Assembly: GCF_006715285.1 (NCBI RefSeq)
Contig: NZ_VFMX01000001.1
Span: 3,658,001 to 3,722,000, forward strand
Length of the DNA: 64,000 nt
Direction: 5' to 3'
Source: Arthrobacter sp. SLBN-83
GTDB lineage: Bacteria; Actinomycetota; Actinomycetes; Actinomycetales; Micrococcaceae
In this document: positions 15,919-23,550 of the stretch, piece after piece
Layout: each line of letters opens with the position of its first letter
Numbering within the stretch: position 1 is the stretch's first letter
Notes under the pieces: model-generated
Seen by the model: only the letters and a program-made list of their open reading frames with translations
Told to the model about the DNA's origin: nothing
Database searches by the model: none
Made by a program: the position numbers and the translations under genes

Positions 15919-15977
15919 GGCTTTGACGGAATATCACCCGTACAATTGGGTATTTGTCCGGCAGGAGTATACCGGCT

Positions 15978-16003
15978 GGAACAACCAAGCTTCGCAATGC
16001 GTT
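15978..16003 (+). promoter_or_regulatory. Candidate SigR/SigH-type promoter of rbpA
   Basis: GGAAC at 15978-15982 and GTT at 16001-16003 are separated by 18 bases, the spacing of SigR (Streptomyces) and SigH (Mycobacterium) thiol-stress promoters. It lies about 100 bases upstream of rbpA, which is a known SigR target in Streptomyces coelicolor. A weaker GGAAT at 15928 lacks a proper -10. Confidence 0.55.
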
Positions 16004-16105
16004 GAATCCAATGATGCAGCACAGTGCACACAGTAGTCCGGCGGTGCCACGGCGCCACCGGCTAGCGCGGAGACCTGATCCGCGAACCGACCAGAGGGAG
16101 AAAAC

Positions 16106-16453
16106 ATGAGCGATCGCAGCCTGCGGGGCATGCGCCTTGGTGCGCAGAGCATGGAGACCGAGTCCGGAGTTGAGCCGGCTCCGCGCCAGCGGGTTGAATA
16201 CCGTTGCGCGGATGGCGAGCAGGTCTTCGTCACGTTCTCCTCCGAGGCGGAAATTCCTCCGGTGTGGGTCTCCAAGACCGGCAAGGAAGCGCTCCTGGTC
16301 GACGGCGAGAAGCCGGACACCAGCAACGACAAGGCAGTGCGCACCCACTGGGACATGCTGCTGGAACGCCGTTCCCTGCCTGAACTTGAACAGATCCTCG
16401 AGGACCGCCTGACCATCCTCCGCGAACGCCGCGGGGAGCGCCGCTCGGCCTAG
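16106..16453 (+). CDS. rbpA: RNA polymerase-binding protein RbpA
   Basis: A 115-residue protein of the usual length. The N-terminus (MSDRSLRGMRLGAQSMETE) and the core (RVEYRCADGEQVFVTFS, then EIPPVWVSKTGKEALLVDG) are diagnostic, as is the C-terminal sigma-interacting helix region THWDMLLERRSLPELEQIL. RbpA binds the primary sigma factor and stabilises open complexes; it is specific to actinobacteria. A thiol-stress-type promoter candidate lies upstream. Confidence 0.97.
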   Translation: MSDRSLRGMRLGAQSMETESGVEPAPRQRVEYRCADGEQVFVTFSSEAEIPPVWVSKTGKEALLVDGEKPDTSNDKAVRTHWDMLLERRSLPELEQILEDRLTILRERRGERRSA

Positions 16454-16466
16454 GGCCAGCCGCAAA

Positions 16467-16510
16467 AAAAAGGGGTGGCCCCGCACTTTGGTGCGGGGCC
16501 ACCCCCTTTT
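16467..16510. terminator. Bidirectional terminator between rbpA and the mannose synthase gene
   Basis: A 15-base-pair stem (16472-16486 with 16491-16505) and a TTTG loop, with an A-run before and a T-run after. It can serve both converging genes. Confidence 0.88.
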
Positions 16511-16549
16511 CAGCATTCCGTCCCCTGCGGGTTCGCGTCTAACGGAAAA

Positions 16550-17293
16550 TCAAGCCTGCTTGTTCTTCAGCTTGCCGGCCAGGGTGTTCCACCGGGCGGC
16601 CAGACCCCACTTGGTGACGTTGATCATGGCTTCGACGACGATGTTGCCGCTCATCTTCGACGCCCCCAGCTCACGCTCAACGAAAGTGATGGGCCGTTCC
16701 TCAATGCGCAGGCCCAGCTTGGCAACACGCCAGGCCAGGTCAACCTGGAAGCCGTAGCCCACCGAGTCCACCTGGTCCAGGTTGAGCTTCTCGAGGGTGG
16801 TCCTGCGGAACGCGCGGAAGCCGCCGGTCACGTCCTTGATGGGCAGGCCCAGCATCAGCCGGGCGTAGGTGCTGCCCACCCGGGAGATTGCCTGGCGGTA
16901 CAGGGGCCAGTTGACTACGCTGCCGCCGGGAACCCAGCGCGAGCCCATGGCCAGGTCTGCGCCCTGGTCCACCGCTTCGAGCAGTTGGGGAAGCTGTTCG
17001 GGCTGATGCGAACCGTCTGCGTCCATTTCGACCAGGACGTCGTAGCCGGCCTCCAGGCCCCACTTGAAGCCGGCAATGTAGGCTGCGCCCAGGCCTTCCT
17101 TGCCCTTGCGGTGCAGGACATGGACCTGGGAATCCTCGGCGGCGACGCCGTCGGCAAGTTGCCCGGTGCCGTCAGGGCTGTTGTCATCAACCACCAGCAC
17201 GTCCGACGCCGGAACGGCCTTCCGAAGGCGCTGGAGCGTCTTGGGCAGTGATTCCAGTTCGTTGTAGGTGGGAATGATCGTAAGGACGCGCAC
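16550..17293 (-). CDS. Polyprenol-phosphate mannosyltransferase (dolichyl-phosphate mannose synthase family)
   Basis: A 247-residue GT2 enzyme starting at GTG. Motifs include [22 protein letters not shown], the DXD-type MDADGSH and [10 protein letters not shown], all typical of Ppm1/Dpm1. It makes polyprenyl-phosphate-mannose from GDP-mannose, the donor for extracellular mannosylation of lipoglycans and proteins. No membrane domain is fused, as in the soluble catalytic form. It lies downstream of the amidohydrolase gene. Confidence 0.92.
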   Translation of the reverse strand: MRVLTIIPTYNELESLPKTLQRLRKAVPASDVLVVDDNSPDGTGQLADGVAAEDSQVHVLHRKGKEGLGAAYIAGFKWGLEAGYDVLVEMDADGSHQPEQLPQLLEAVDQGADLAMGSRWVPGGSVVNWPLYRQAISRVGSTYARLMLGLPIKDVTGGFRAFRRTTLEKLNLDQVDSVGYGFQVDLAWRVAKLGLRIEERPITFVERELGASKMSGNIVVEAMINVTKWGLAARWNTLAGKLKNKQA

Positions 17294-17388
17294 AAAGGGC
17301 CTTTCCTGGTGGAAGTGGTCGGTGCACCGGGTGCCGGGCTTGCCGGCGCCGGGCGCAACTCCCCATTATAGGGCGGACGGTTCCCGGG

Positions 17389-19035
17389 TCAGGAACGCAG
17401 TGCCGGGCTGGCGAACAGTTCGGTGCCGTTTTTGACGGTCTGAAGGCATACCGGGTCCGAGCCGGTGTCCAGGGCCGGCAGCAGGGGGGTCCTGGCCCGC
17501 GGATCGGTGCTCCAGGACTGGACCCGTCCATCGGCCACCTGGACCATCAGTTCTTCCACCTCCCAGACGGCGAAACTGGCTGGCGCCCCGGGAACAAGCT
17601 GCCCGGCCATAGGGTTCGCGTGACGGGCGGCCCTCCAGCCGGCGCGGGTGTGGCCCAGGAACGCCGCCCGTGCGGAGATTCGTTCTGCAGCGTTGTGATG
17701 TTCCACGCAGGCGCGCACGCTGGCCCACGGACGGAGGGGGGTGACGGGACTGTCGCTGCCGAAGCACACAGGAACTCCTGCCGAGTAGAAGGCGGCGAAC
17801 GGATTCATGGCCCGGCTGCGCTCCCCCACCCTCTGCTCGTAAAGTCCACCCGGCCCGCCCCAGGCTGCATCGAAGGCCGGCTGGACGCTGACCGTCACGG
17901 AGTAGTGGGCCAGCCTGGCCACAGCAGCCGCATCAGCCATTTCTACATGTTCAAAGCGATGGGCGGCGGCACGCACCCGCTGCTCCCCCACTTCCTTGGC
18001 CGCCAGGTCCAGGGCTTCCAGCGCGGCGTCAAGCCCGGCGTCGCCAATTACGTGGAACCCGCCCTGGATCCCGGCGAGGGAACATGCGGCAAGGTGGGCT
18101 GCTGCCTGGTCCACGCTGAGGTACAGCGCGCCGCGCTCCTGGGCTGAATCGCTGTAGCCGGATCGCAGCGCGGCGGTGCGGGAACCCAGCGAACCGTCAA
18201 TGTTGAGGTCACCGGCAAGGCCGCGGATGCCTCCTTCGAACTGCCCAACGAGGACGCGGGCCTGCTCCTCGGACGAAACCAGCTCACCCCAGTACGGCAG
18301 CACCTCGGGAAACTGCGCCCCTCCGTCCACACCGTTCCAGGCGGCAGCAAGCTTGAGATCCTCGGCGCCGCCGATATGCGGCGCCCCCATCTCTGCTACG
18401 GCAACGTAACCGTTGGCCGCTGCCTCCGCCAAGGCACGCTCCTGGTGCCGCTTCAGTGCTTCCTGCGGCAACCGGCGCGTTGCCAGCCGGGCTGCTTCGT
18501 GGGCCGCCCGCGTTACCCGGGCGCCGCCGTCGTACCCGTCCTTGCCGCGCAGGTCCGCGGACTGTGCCAGCGCCGGCGAGACCAGCGCCGAGTGCACGTC
18601 CACCCGCGATAGGTACACCGGACGGCCGCCCGCTGCCCGCTCCAGTTCCTCGGCGCTGGGCAGGGTGGAGTCCGCCCAGGTGGTCTCGTCCCACCCGTGG
18701 CCAAGCACCGGCCCGTTACCACCGGCCCCGGCAACCGCGTCCAGCAGGGCGCGGGCGGAGGTCACGGCCCCCAGCTGCAGTGACTCCAGGGCGATCCCGG
18801 TTTCGGTCAGGTGCACGTGCGAATCGACGAACCCAGGGGCCACCAGGGCGCCATGGAGGTCGATGACCTCCATGGAGCTGTCCGCAATGGACGATGCCGC
18901 CTGCTCCGACCCGACCCAGGCAACGGTGTCGCCGTCCACCAGCATGGCCGTGGCGAAGGGGTCTGCCGCGGTGTAGACGGACCCATTCCGGTACAACACC
19001 GGGGCGGGACGGGACGTGGCTTCAGGGCTGGGCAT
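17389..19035 (-). CDS. Amidohydrolase family 3 protein (YtcJ-like)
   Basis: A 548-residue protein. N-terminal strands (VLYRNGSVYTADP-type segment) lead to the metal motif APGFVDSHVHL, and later GGFHVIGDAGLDAAL and CFGSDSPVTPLRPW. These are signatures of the long-chain metal-dependent amidohydrolases related to YtcJ/NfdA. The natural substrate cannot be predicted; N-substituted formamides are known for one relative. The start is ATG 19033-19035; a longer open frame upstream overlaps the helicase gene and was rejected. Confidence 0.88.
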   Translation of the reverse strand: MPSPEATSRPAPVLYRNGSVYTAADPFATAMLVDGDTVAWVGSEQAASSIADSSMEVIDLHGALVAPGFVDSHVHLTETGIALESLQLGAVTSARALLDAVAGAGGNGPVLGHGWDETTWADSTLPSAEELERAAGGRPVYLSRVDVHSALVSPALAQSADLRGKDGYDGGARVTRAAHEAARLATRRLPQEALKRHQERALAEAAANGYVAVAEMGAPHIGGAEDLKLAAAWNGVDGGAQFPEVLPYWGELVSSEEQARVLVGQFEGGIRGLAGDLNIDGSLGSRTAALRSGYSDSAQERGALYLSVDQAAAHLAACSLAGIQGGFHVIGDAGLDAALEALDLAAKEVGEQRVRAAAHRFEHVEMADAAAVARLAHYSVTVSVQPAFDAAWGGPGGLYEQRVGERSRAMNPFAAFYSAGVPVCFGSDSPVTPLRPWASVRACVEHHNAAERISARAAFLGHTRAGWRAARHANPMAGQLVPGAPASFAVWEVEELMVQVADGRVQSWSTDPRARTPLLPALDTGSDPVCLQTVKNGTELFASPALRS

Positions 19036-19096
19036 GGTGGGAGTGACTCCTGGGGTTTGGGCATGCCGGCGGCGGCCGGCGGTGTTAAATACGGGA

Positions 19097-22021
19097 TTAG
19101 AGGACGGACGAGTAGGCCACGACGCCGCGGCGGATGAGGTTGATGGCTTCGGCGCAAAGCCGTGCCAGCCGCGGATCAAGGCCGGGGATCTTTGCCAGCT
19201 GGTCCAGGAGGTCCACCACCTGTTTGACCCAGCGGACAAAGTCGCCGGCCGCAAGGTCGGTGCCGCTGAGGACATCCTGCAGGTGGCGGCCGCGGGCCCA
19301 CTTGTAGAGAGGCCAGACCAGGCCAAGTTCAGGCTCGCCGGTCAACGGAAGCTTGTTTTCCTCTTCCACGTCCTCAAGCGCGGACCACTCCCTCACCACG
19401 ATGTCCACCGAAGTTTCCAGGGAGACGCTGGGCATGCGCGGCCGCAGTCCCCGGTCTTCGCGTTTGGCCTGGAATACCAGCACGCTGGCCAGGGCGGCCA
19501 CTTCGGCGGCGTCCAGGTCATCGAAGGCGCCCAGGCGCAGGGACTGCGAGATCAGCAGGTCCTTCTCGCCGTAGATCCGGCGCAGGCGTTGGCCATCCGG
19601 GCTGATTTTGAGCCCGCCGTCCCCGGTGTCCTCCAAATATCCGTAGGCGGACAGGACATCGCAGACCCGGTCGAAGGTTTTGGCGATGGTGTTGGTCCGG
19701 CCCTGGATTTGGCGGACCAGCCCGTCCGTTTCGCGCCGCAGCTTCCACCAGCGCTCCGACCACCGCGCGTGGTCTTCCCGTTCGCTGCATCCATGGCAGG
19801 GATGCGCCTTCAGGGCCCGGCGCAGGGCGGCAATGCGCTTCTCCTGGTTGGGGAAGGCGGCGCCACGGCCGAAATCGTGGTTGCGGTTCTGCCCGGGAGC
19901 GGGCGGCCGGTTCTCACGCAGCGCGTTCCGGACGGAGGACGCAAGATCGCGCCGTGACTTGGGCACTTTGGCATTGAAGGACTTCGGGATGCGGATCCGG
20001 GTCACCGGCGCGATGGGACCTTCCAGGTCATCCGTACCAATGCGGCGCAACTGGTTGTCCAGCGTGAGCACGGCAGGCCGGGGTTCGCGGCTGCCGTGGT
20101 CGGAGCTGAGGACGACGGCGGGTCCCGGGGCACGTCCGCCGGGAACGTTCACCACGTCCCCCGGCAGGAGACGGGCAAGGGAGTCCCCACTGAGCGATTT
20201 CTGGACCCGTGACTTGGTCCGGGATGTGGCACTCTCGGCATCGGAGAGTTCCCTCCGCAGCCGGGCATACTCGGTGAAGTCACCCAGGTGGCAGGTCATG
20301 GACTTGGCGTAGCCTGCCAGCGATTCCTCGCGGCTGCGTACCTGCCGGGCCAGCCCCACCACCGAGCGGTCGGCCTGGAACTGGGCAAAGGAGGATTCCA
20401 GGATTTCGCGGGCCCGGGACCGGCCAAACTGCGCCAGGAGGTTGATGCTCATGTTGTAGGTGGGCCGGAAGCTCGAGTTGAGCGGGTAGGTGCGCCGGGA
20501 TGCCAGGCCTGCCACCGCCGTCGGGTCAGTTCCGGGCTGCCACAGCACCACCGCGTGGCCCTCGATGTCGATCCCGCGGCGGCCCGCCCGGCCCGTCAGC
20601 TGGGTGTATTCGCCCGCCGTGATGTCCACGTGGGCTTCGCCGTTGAACTTGTCCAGCTTTTCCAGCACCACGGAACGCGCGGGCATGTTGACGCCCAAGG
20701 CAAGGGTTTCCGTGGCGAAGACAGCCTTCACCAGTCCGTCGGCGAAGAGCTTCTCCACTACCTCCTTGAAGGTGGGCAGCATCCCCGCGTGGTGGGCGGC
20801 AAAACCGCGGACCAGGCCATCCCGCCAGGTCCAGAAGCCCAGGACGTCGAGGTCGTCCGGCGGGATGTCCTGCCCGGCTTCATCGACGCGCTGGGCGATG
20901 ATCCGCTGCTCCCTTTCCGTGGTGAGCCACAGGCCGGAACCAACACACTGGGCCACCGCTGCTTCGCAGCCGGCGCGGGAAAAGATGAAGGTGATGGCGG
21001 GGAGGAGGTCCATCCGGTCCAGGCTCGCGATGACCTGGGGGCGGCTGGCCGGCCGGACGCCCCTGGGCTCTCCGCCCCGCCCCAGGCGGTCGTTTCCGCG
21101 CCTGCCGCGTTGGCCGCGGCCTCCGGGGCCTGGACGGCTGCGGAAACTCTGCTGGGTTTCGCTCTGCGCCACCGTGAGCAGGTCCGGGTTGACGTCGAAG
21201 CCGCGCCCCTTGGCGTTGTCCGCAGATTTGCCGGGCTTGACCGGTTGCCGGTCCTCATCCTCAACGGGCGGGGCGATCTCGTCAAAGGTGGTCTCCCCGG
21301 CGAACAGGTCCATGATTTGCCGGCCCACCATGACGTGCTGCCACAGCGGCACCGGCCGGTGTTCGGAAACGATGATGTCAGTGTCTCCGCGGACGGTGTC
21401 CAGCCAGGCGCCGAATTCCTCCGCGTTGGAGACGGTGGCGCTGAGCGAGGCGACCTGTACTTCGGTTGGCAGGTGGATGATGACTTCCTCCCACACTGCA
21501 CCCCGGAACCGGTCGGCAAGGTAGTGGACTTCATCCATCACCACGTAGCCGAGGTCGTCCAGGGTGGCCGACTCCGCGTACAGCATGTTCCGCAGGACTT
21601 CGGTGGTCATGACCACCACCTGGGCATCACCGTTGATGCTGGTGTCCCCGGTGAGGAGGCCGACGTTGTCCGCACCATACTTTTCGGTGAGTTCGCTGAA
21701 CTTCTGGTTGCTGAGTGCCTTGATGGGCGTGGTGTAGAAGGCCTTCAGGCCACGCTGCAGGGCGAGGTAGATGGCAAATTCCCCCACGATGGTCTTGCCG
21801 GCACCGGTCGGGGCCGCCACCAGTACTCCCCTGCCCTCCTGGAGGGAACGGCATGCCTGCTTTTGGAAGTCATCCAGCTCAAAGTCCAGGGTCCTGCTGA
21901 ACGCTCCGAGGGGGGTGGCGGACTCGGCCCTGCGTTCGGCGCTGGCACGGTAACGCTCAGCGGGAGACAGCTCTTCAGGTTCGATGGGGCCGGTGGAGAA
22001 GGGTCCGGTGGTGGAGGACAT
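19097..22021 (-). CDS. helY: Ski2/Mtr4-like DEAD/DEAH-box RNA helicase HelY
   Basis: A 974-residue protein. Walker A APTGAGKT is at 70-77, followed by TTPIKALSNQKF (Ia), TGDTSI, DEVHYLAD (II), SATVSN (III) and QLTGRAGRRGID (VI). A C-terminal region containing the DSHCT-like helical domain follows. HelY is the actinobacterial homologue of eukaryotic Ski2/Mtr4 exosome helicases and is taken to act in RNA turnover. The order pafBC, membrane protein, tatA, tatC, helY resembles the mycobacterial pafB-pafC-tatA-tatC-helY arrangement. A Gly/Arg-rich insert occurs near residues 285-325. Confidence 0.93.
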   Translation of the reverse strand: MSSTTGPFSTGPIEPEELSPAERYRASAERRAESATPLGAFSRTLDFELDDFQKQACRSLQEGRGVLVAAPTGAGKTIVGEFAIYLALQRGLKAFYTTPIKALSNQKFSELTEKYGADNVGLLTGDTSINGDAQVVVMTTEVLRNMLYAESATLDDLGYVVMDEVHYLADRFRGAVWEEVIIHLPTEVQVASLSATVSNAEEFGAWLDTVRGDTDIIVSEHRPVPLWQHVMVGRQIMDLFAGETTFDEIAPPVEDEDRQPVKPGKSADNAKGRGFDVNPDLLTVAQSETQQSFRSRPGPGGRGQRGRRGNDRLGRGGEPRGVRPASRPQVIASLDRMDLLPAITFIFSRAGCEAAVAQCVGSGLWLTTEREQRIIAQRVDEAGQDIPPDDLDVLGFWTWRDGLVRGFAAHHAGMLPTFKEVVEKLFADGLVKAVFATETLALGVNMPARSVVLEKLDKFNGEAHVDITAGEYTQLTGRAGRRGIDIEGHAVVLWQPGTDPTAVAGLASRRTYPLNSSFRPTYNMSINLLAQFGRSRAREILESSFAQFQADRSVVGLARQVRSREESLAGYAKSMTCHLGDFTEYARLRRELSDAESATSRTKSRVQKSLSGDSLARLLPGDVVNVPGGRAPGPAVVLSSDHGSREPRPAVLTLDNQLRRIGTDDLEGPIAPVTRIRIPKSFNAKVPKSRRDLASSVRNALRENRPPAPGQNRNHDFGRGAAFPNQEKRIAALRRALKAHPCHGCSEREDHARWSERWWKLRRETDGLVRQIQGRTNTIAKTFDRVCDVLSAYGYLEDTGDGGLKISPDGQRLRRIYGEKDLLISQSLRLGAFDDLDAAEVAALASVLVFQAKREDRGLRPRMPSVSLETSVDIVVREWSALEDVEEENKLPLTGEPELGLVWPLYKWARGRHLQDVLSGTDLAAGDFVRWVKQVVDLLDQLAKIPGLDPRLARLCAEAINLIRRGVVAYSSVL

Positions 22022-22041
22022 ACCCCAAGCCTAACGGCAGC

Positions 22042-22878
22042 CTAGAGCTTCTTGAGCTCGCTGCTTGGGGTGGCGATGTCGGCGGTGGCCTCGGTCTCCT
22101 CCACTTGCCGGGCCTGGCGGCGGTCGCGGCGCTTGTCGTTCATGATGCAGATGCCGATTGCTGCGAAGAACAGTGCCAGCAGCGGTCCCGCGAGCATGAA
22201 CATCGATATGGCGTCAGCACCCGGTGCGGCGATCGCAGCCAGGACAAAGACCAGGAAAACCGTGATGCGCCAGGCCTTGAGGATGGTGCGGCCGGACACG
22301 ATGCCCGCCATGTTGACGCCCACCAGCACCACGGGCACCAGGAAGGCCAGGCCGAGCATCAGCACCATGCGGGTGACGAATTCGATGTAGGTCCTGGCGT
22401 CAATGACGCTGGAAGAACCGGCGGGGGTGAACTGGGTCAGCGCGTGGACCACTTGGGGAACCACCAGCCAGCCCACCCAGATTCCGGCCAGGAACAACGG
22501 GATGGCGGCGGCCATGTAGCCCAGGGTGTAGCGCCGCTCCTTTGAGGTCAAACCGGGCGTAATGAACGCCCAGAGCTGGTAGATCCAGATGGGGCTGGAG
22601 ATGACAGCCCCGATCAGGAGCGACATCTGCAGCTTGAAGTCGAAGGGCGACGCGATGGTCCCGAAGTTGATGGCTGCGAGGCCGCCGGTCTCATTCGAAA
22701 TCCGGTTTACCGGCTCCGCCAGTGCCTTCAGCAGCGGATCGTAAAGTATCCAGCCCCCAATGCCGCCGATGACGACGCCGATTGCCGACTTAATCAGCCG
22801 GTTCTTCAGCTCCTTGAGGTGCTCCCAAAGCGACATCCGCCCCTCGGGATTGGCTTTACGGGCCCGCGACAGTGCCAC
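22042..22878 (-). CDS. tatC: Twin-arginine translocase subunit TatC
   Basis: A 278-residue protein starting at GTG. The N-terminal signature MSLWEHLKELKNRL is diagnostic, and six membrane helices can be traced, with the conserved loop FGTIASPFDFKLQMSL and FITPGLTSKERRY. TatC recognises twin-arginine signal peptides. tatA lies 6 bases upstream. The C-terminal tail is charged and longer than in E. coli. Confidence 0.97.
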   Translation of the reverse strand: MALSRARKANPEGRMSLWEHLKELKNRLIKSAIGVVIGGIGGWILYDPLLKALAEPVNRISNETGGLAAINFGTIASPFDFKLQMSLLIGAVISSPIWIYQLWAFITPGLTSKERRYTLGYMAAAIPLFLAGIWVGWLVVPQVVHALTQFTPAGSSSVIDARTYIEFVTRMVLMLGLAFLVPVVLVGVNMAGIVSGRTILKAWRITVFLVFVLAAIAAPGADAISMFMLAGPLLALFFAAIGICIMNDKRRDRRQARQVEETEATADIATPSSELKKL

Positions 22879-22884
22879 GGGAGG

Positions 22885-23160
22885 TCAGGCGCGGGTCGAC
22901 GGCGGAACGTCAGTGCCGTCTGTCGGCTCACCGGGCTTCGCCTTGGGGTGGTTCACGATGGTGCCTTCCACCGGCCCGGAGGCGTCGGTGGTGGAGTCGG
23001 CTTTGCCGTCGTTCTTCATTTCCTTGACCTCGGACTTGATGATCCGCATGGACTGGCCCAGGCTGCGGGCCATGGCCGGAAGCTTGGGGGCGGCGAAGAG
23101 AAGCAAAGCAACGATGATGATGATTACGATTGGCCAGGGGCCATCAAAGAGTCTTCCCAC
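22885..23160 (-). CDS. tatA: Twin-arginine translocase subunit TatA
   Basis: A 91-residue protein with one N-terminal helix (PWPIVIIIIVALLLFAAPKL), the hinge and amphipathic helix PAMARSLGQSMRIIKSEVK, and an acidic or Pro-rich tail. This is the standard TatA architecture. The GTG start follows an AGGAAAGGATTTCCC-type leader. It forms the pore component with TatC, encoded next. Confidence 0.95.
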   Translation of the reverse strand: MGRLFDGPWPIVIIIIVALLLFAAPKLPAMARSLGQSMRIIKSEVKEMKNDGKADSTTDASGPVEGTIVNHPKAKPGEPTDGTDVPPSTRA

Positions 23161-23192
23161 GGGAAATCCTTTCCTCTAACTACATCCTACTT

Positions 23193-23540
23193 CTATGTGA
23201 AGTCGAGATCTCCGAGCGCCTGCGGCTGGCCCCGGTCCTTTTTGCGCTGCACTCGCCTGCGCCGGCGTTCTTCGCGCCGGGCCAGTTTGGATGCCTCGTA
23301 ATCATGTCGCATGACAGCGGGTGAGGCAAAAACGGCAGAGCCCGGCACGGTACGTGACAAATCACCGGTTTCGTCCGGGACCTCAATGGAGCCCAGGTGC
23401 CCCAGTTTCGCGCCTGCGGCGCTGAGGTCCTTCATGGTCGCCATGAACTGCTGGAAAAGACGGATGCCCAGCAGGACATAGAAAAGAAGGGCTACGGCGA
23501 CGAGCGCCACCCATATGAGAATCCAGGACCACCAAGGCAT
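23193..23540 (-). CDS. Membrane-anchored hypothetical protein between pafBC and tatA
   Basis: A 115-residue protein. One N-terminal membrane helix (WSWILIWVALVAVALLFYVLL) is followed by an amphipathic stretch (FQQFMATMKDLSAAGAKLG) and a strongly basic C-terminus (LARREERRRRRVQRKKDRG). No domain is known to me. The gene lies 10 bases downstream of pafBC and is co-oriented with tatA, so it is probably co-transcribed. Confidence 0.8.
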   Translation of the reverse strand: MPWWSWILIWVALVAVALLFYVLLGIRLFQQFMATMKDLSAAGAKLGHLGSIEVPDETGDLSRTVPGSAVFASPAVMRHDYEASKLARREERRRRRVQRKKDRGQPQALGDLDFT

Positions 23541-23550
23541 GATGAAAAGT

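Noticed and set aside
15928..15953. GGAAT-type -35 element as the rbpA promoter
   Set aside because: The match at the -10 is GTA at 17 bases; the GGAAC-N18-GTT at 15978 fits better.
17389..19326. A longer form of the amidohydrolase with about 97 extra N-terminal residues
   Set aside because: The extension lies in the end of the helicase gene in another frame; the conserved protein starts at 19035.
20288..22045. A 585-residue open frame opposite helY
   Set aside because: Antisense to a clear helicase with all motifs; product is low complexity and His/Gly/Arg-rich.
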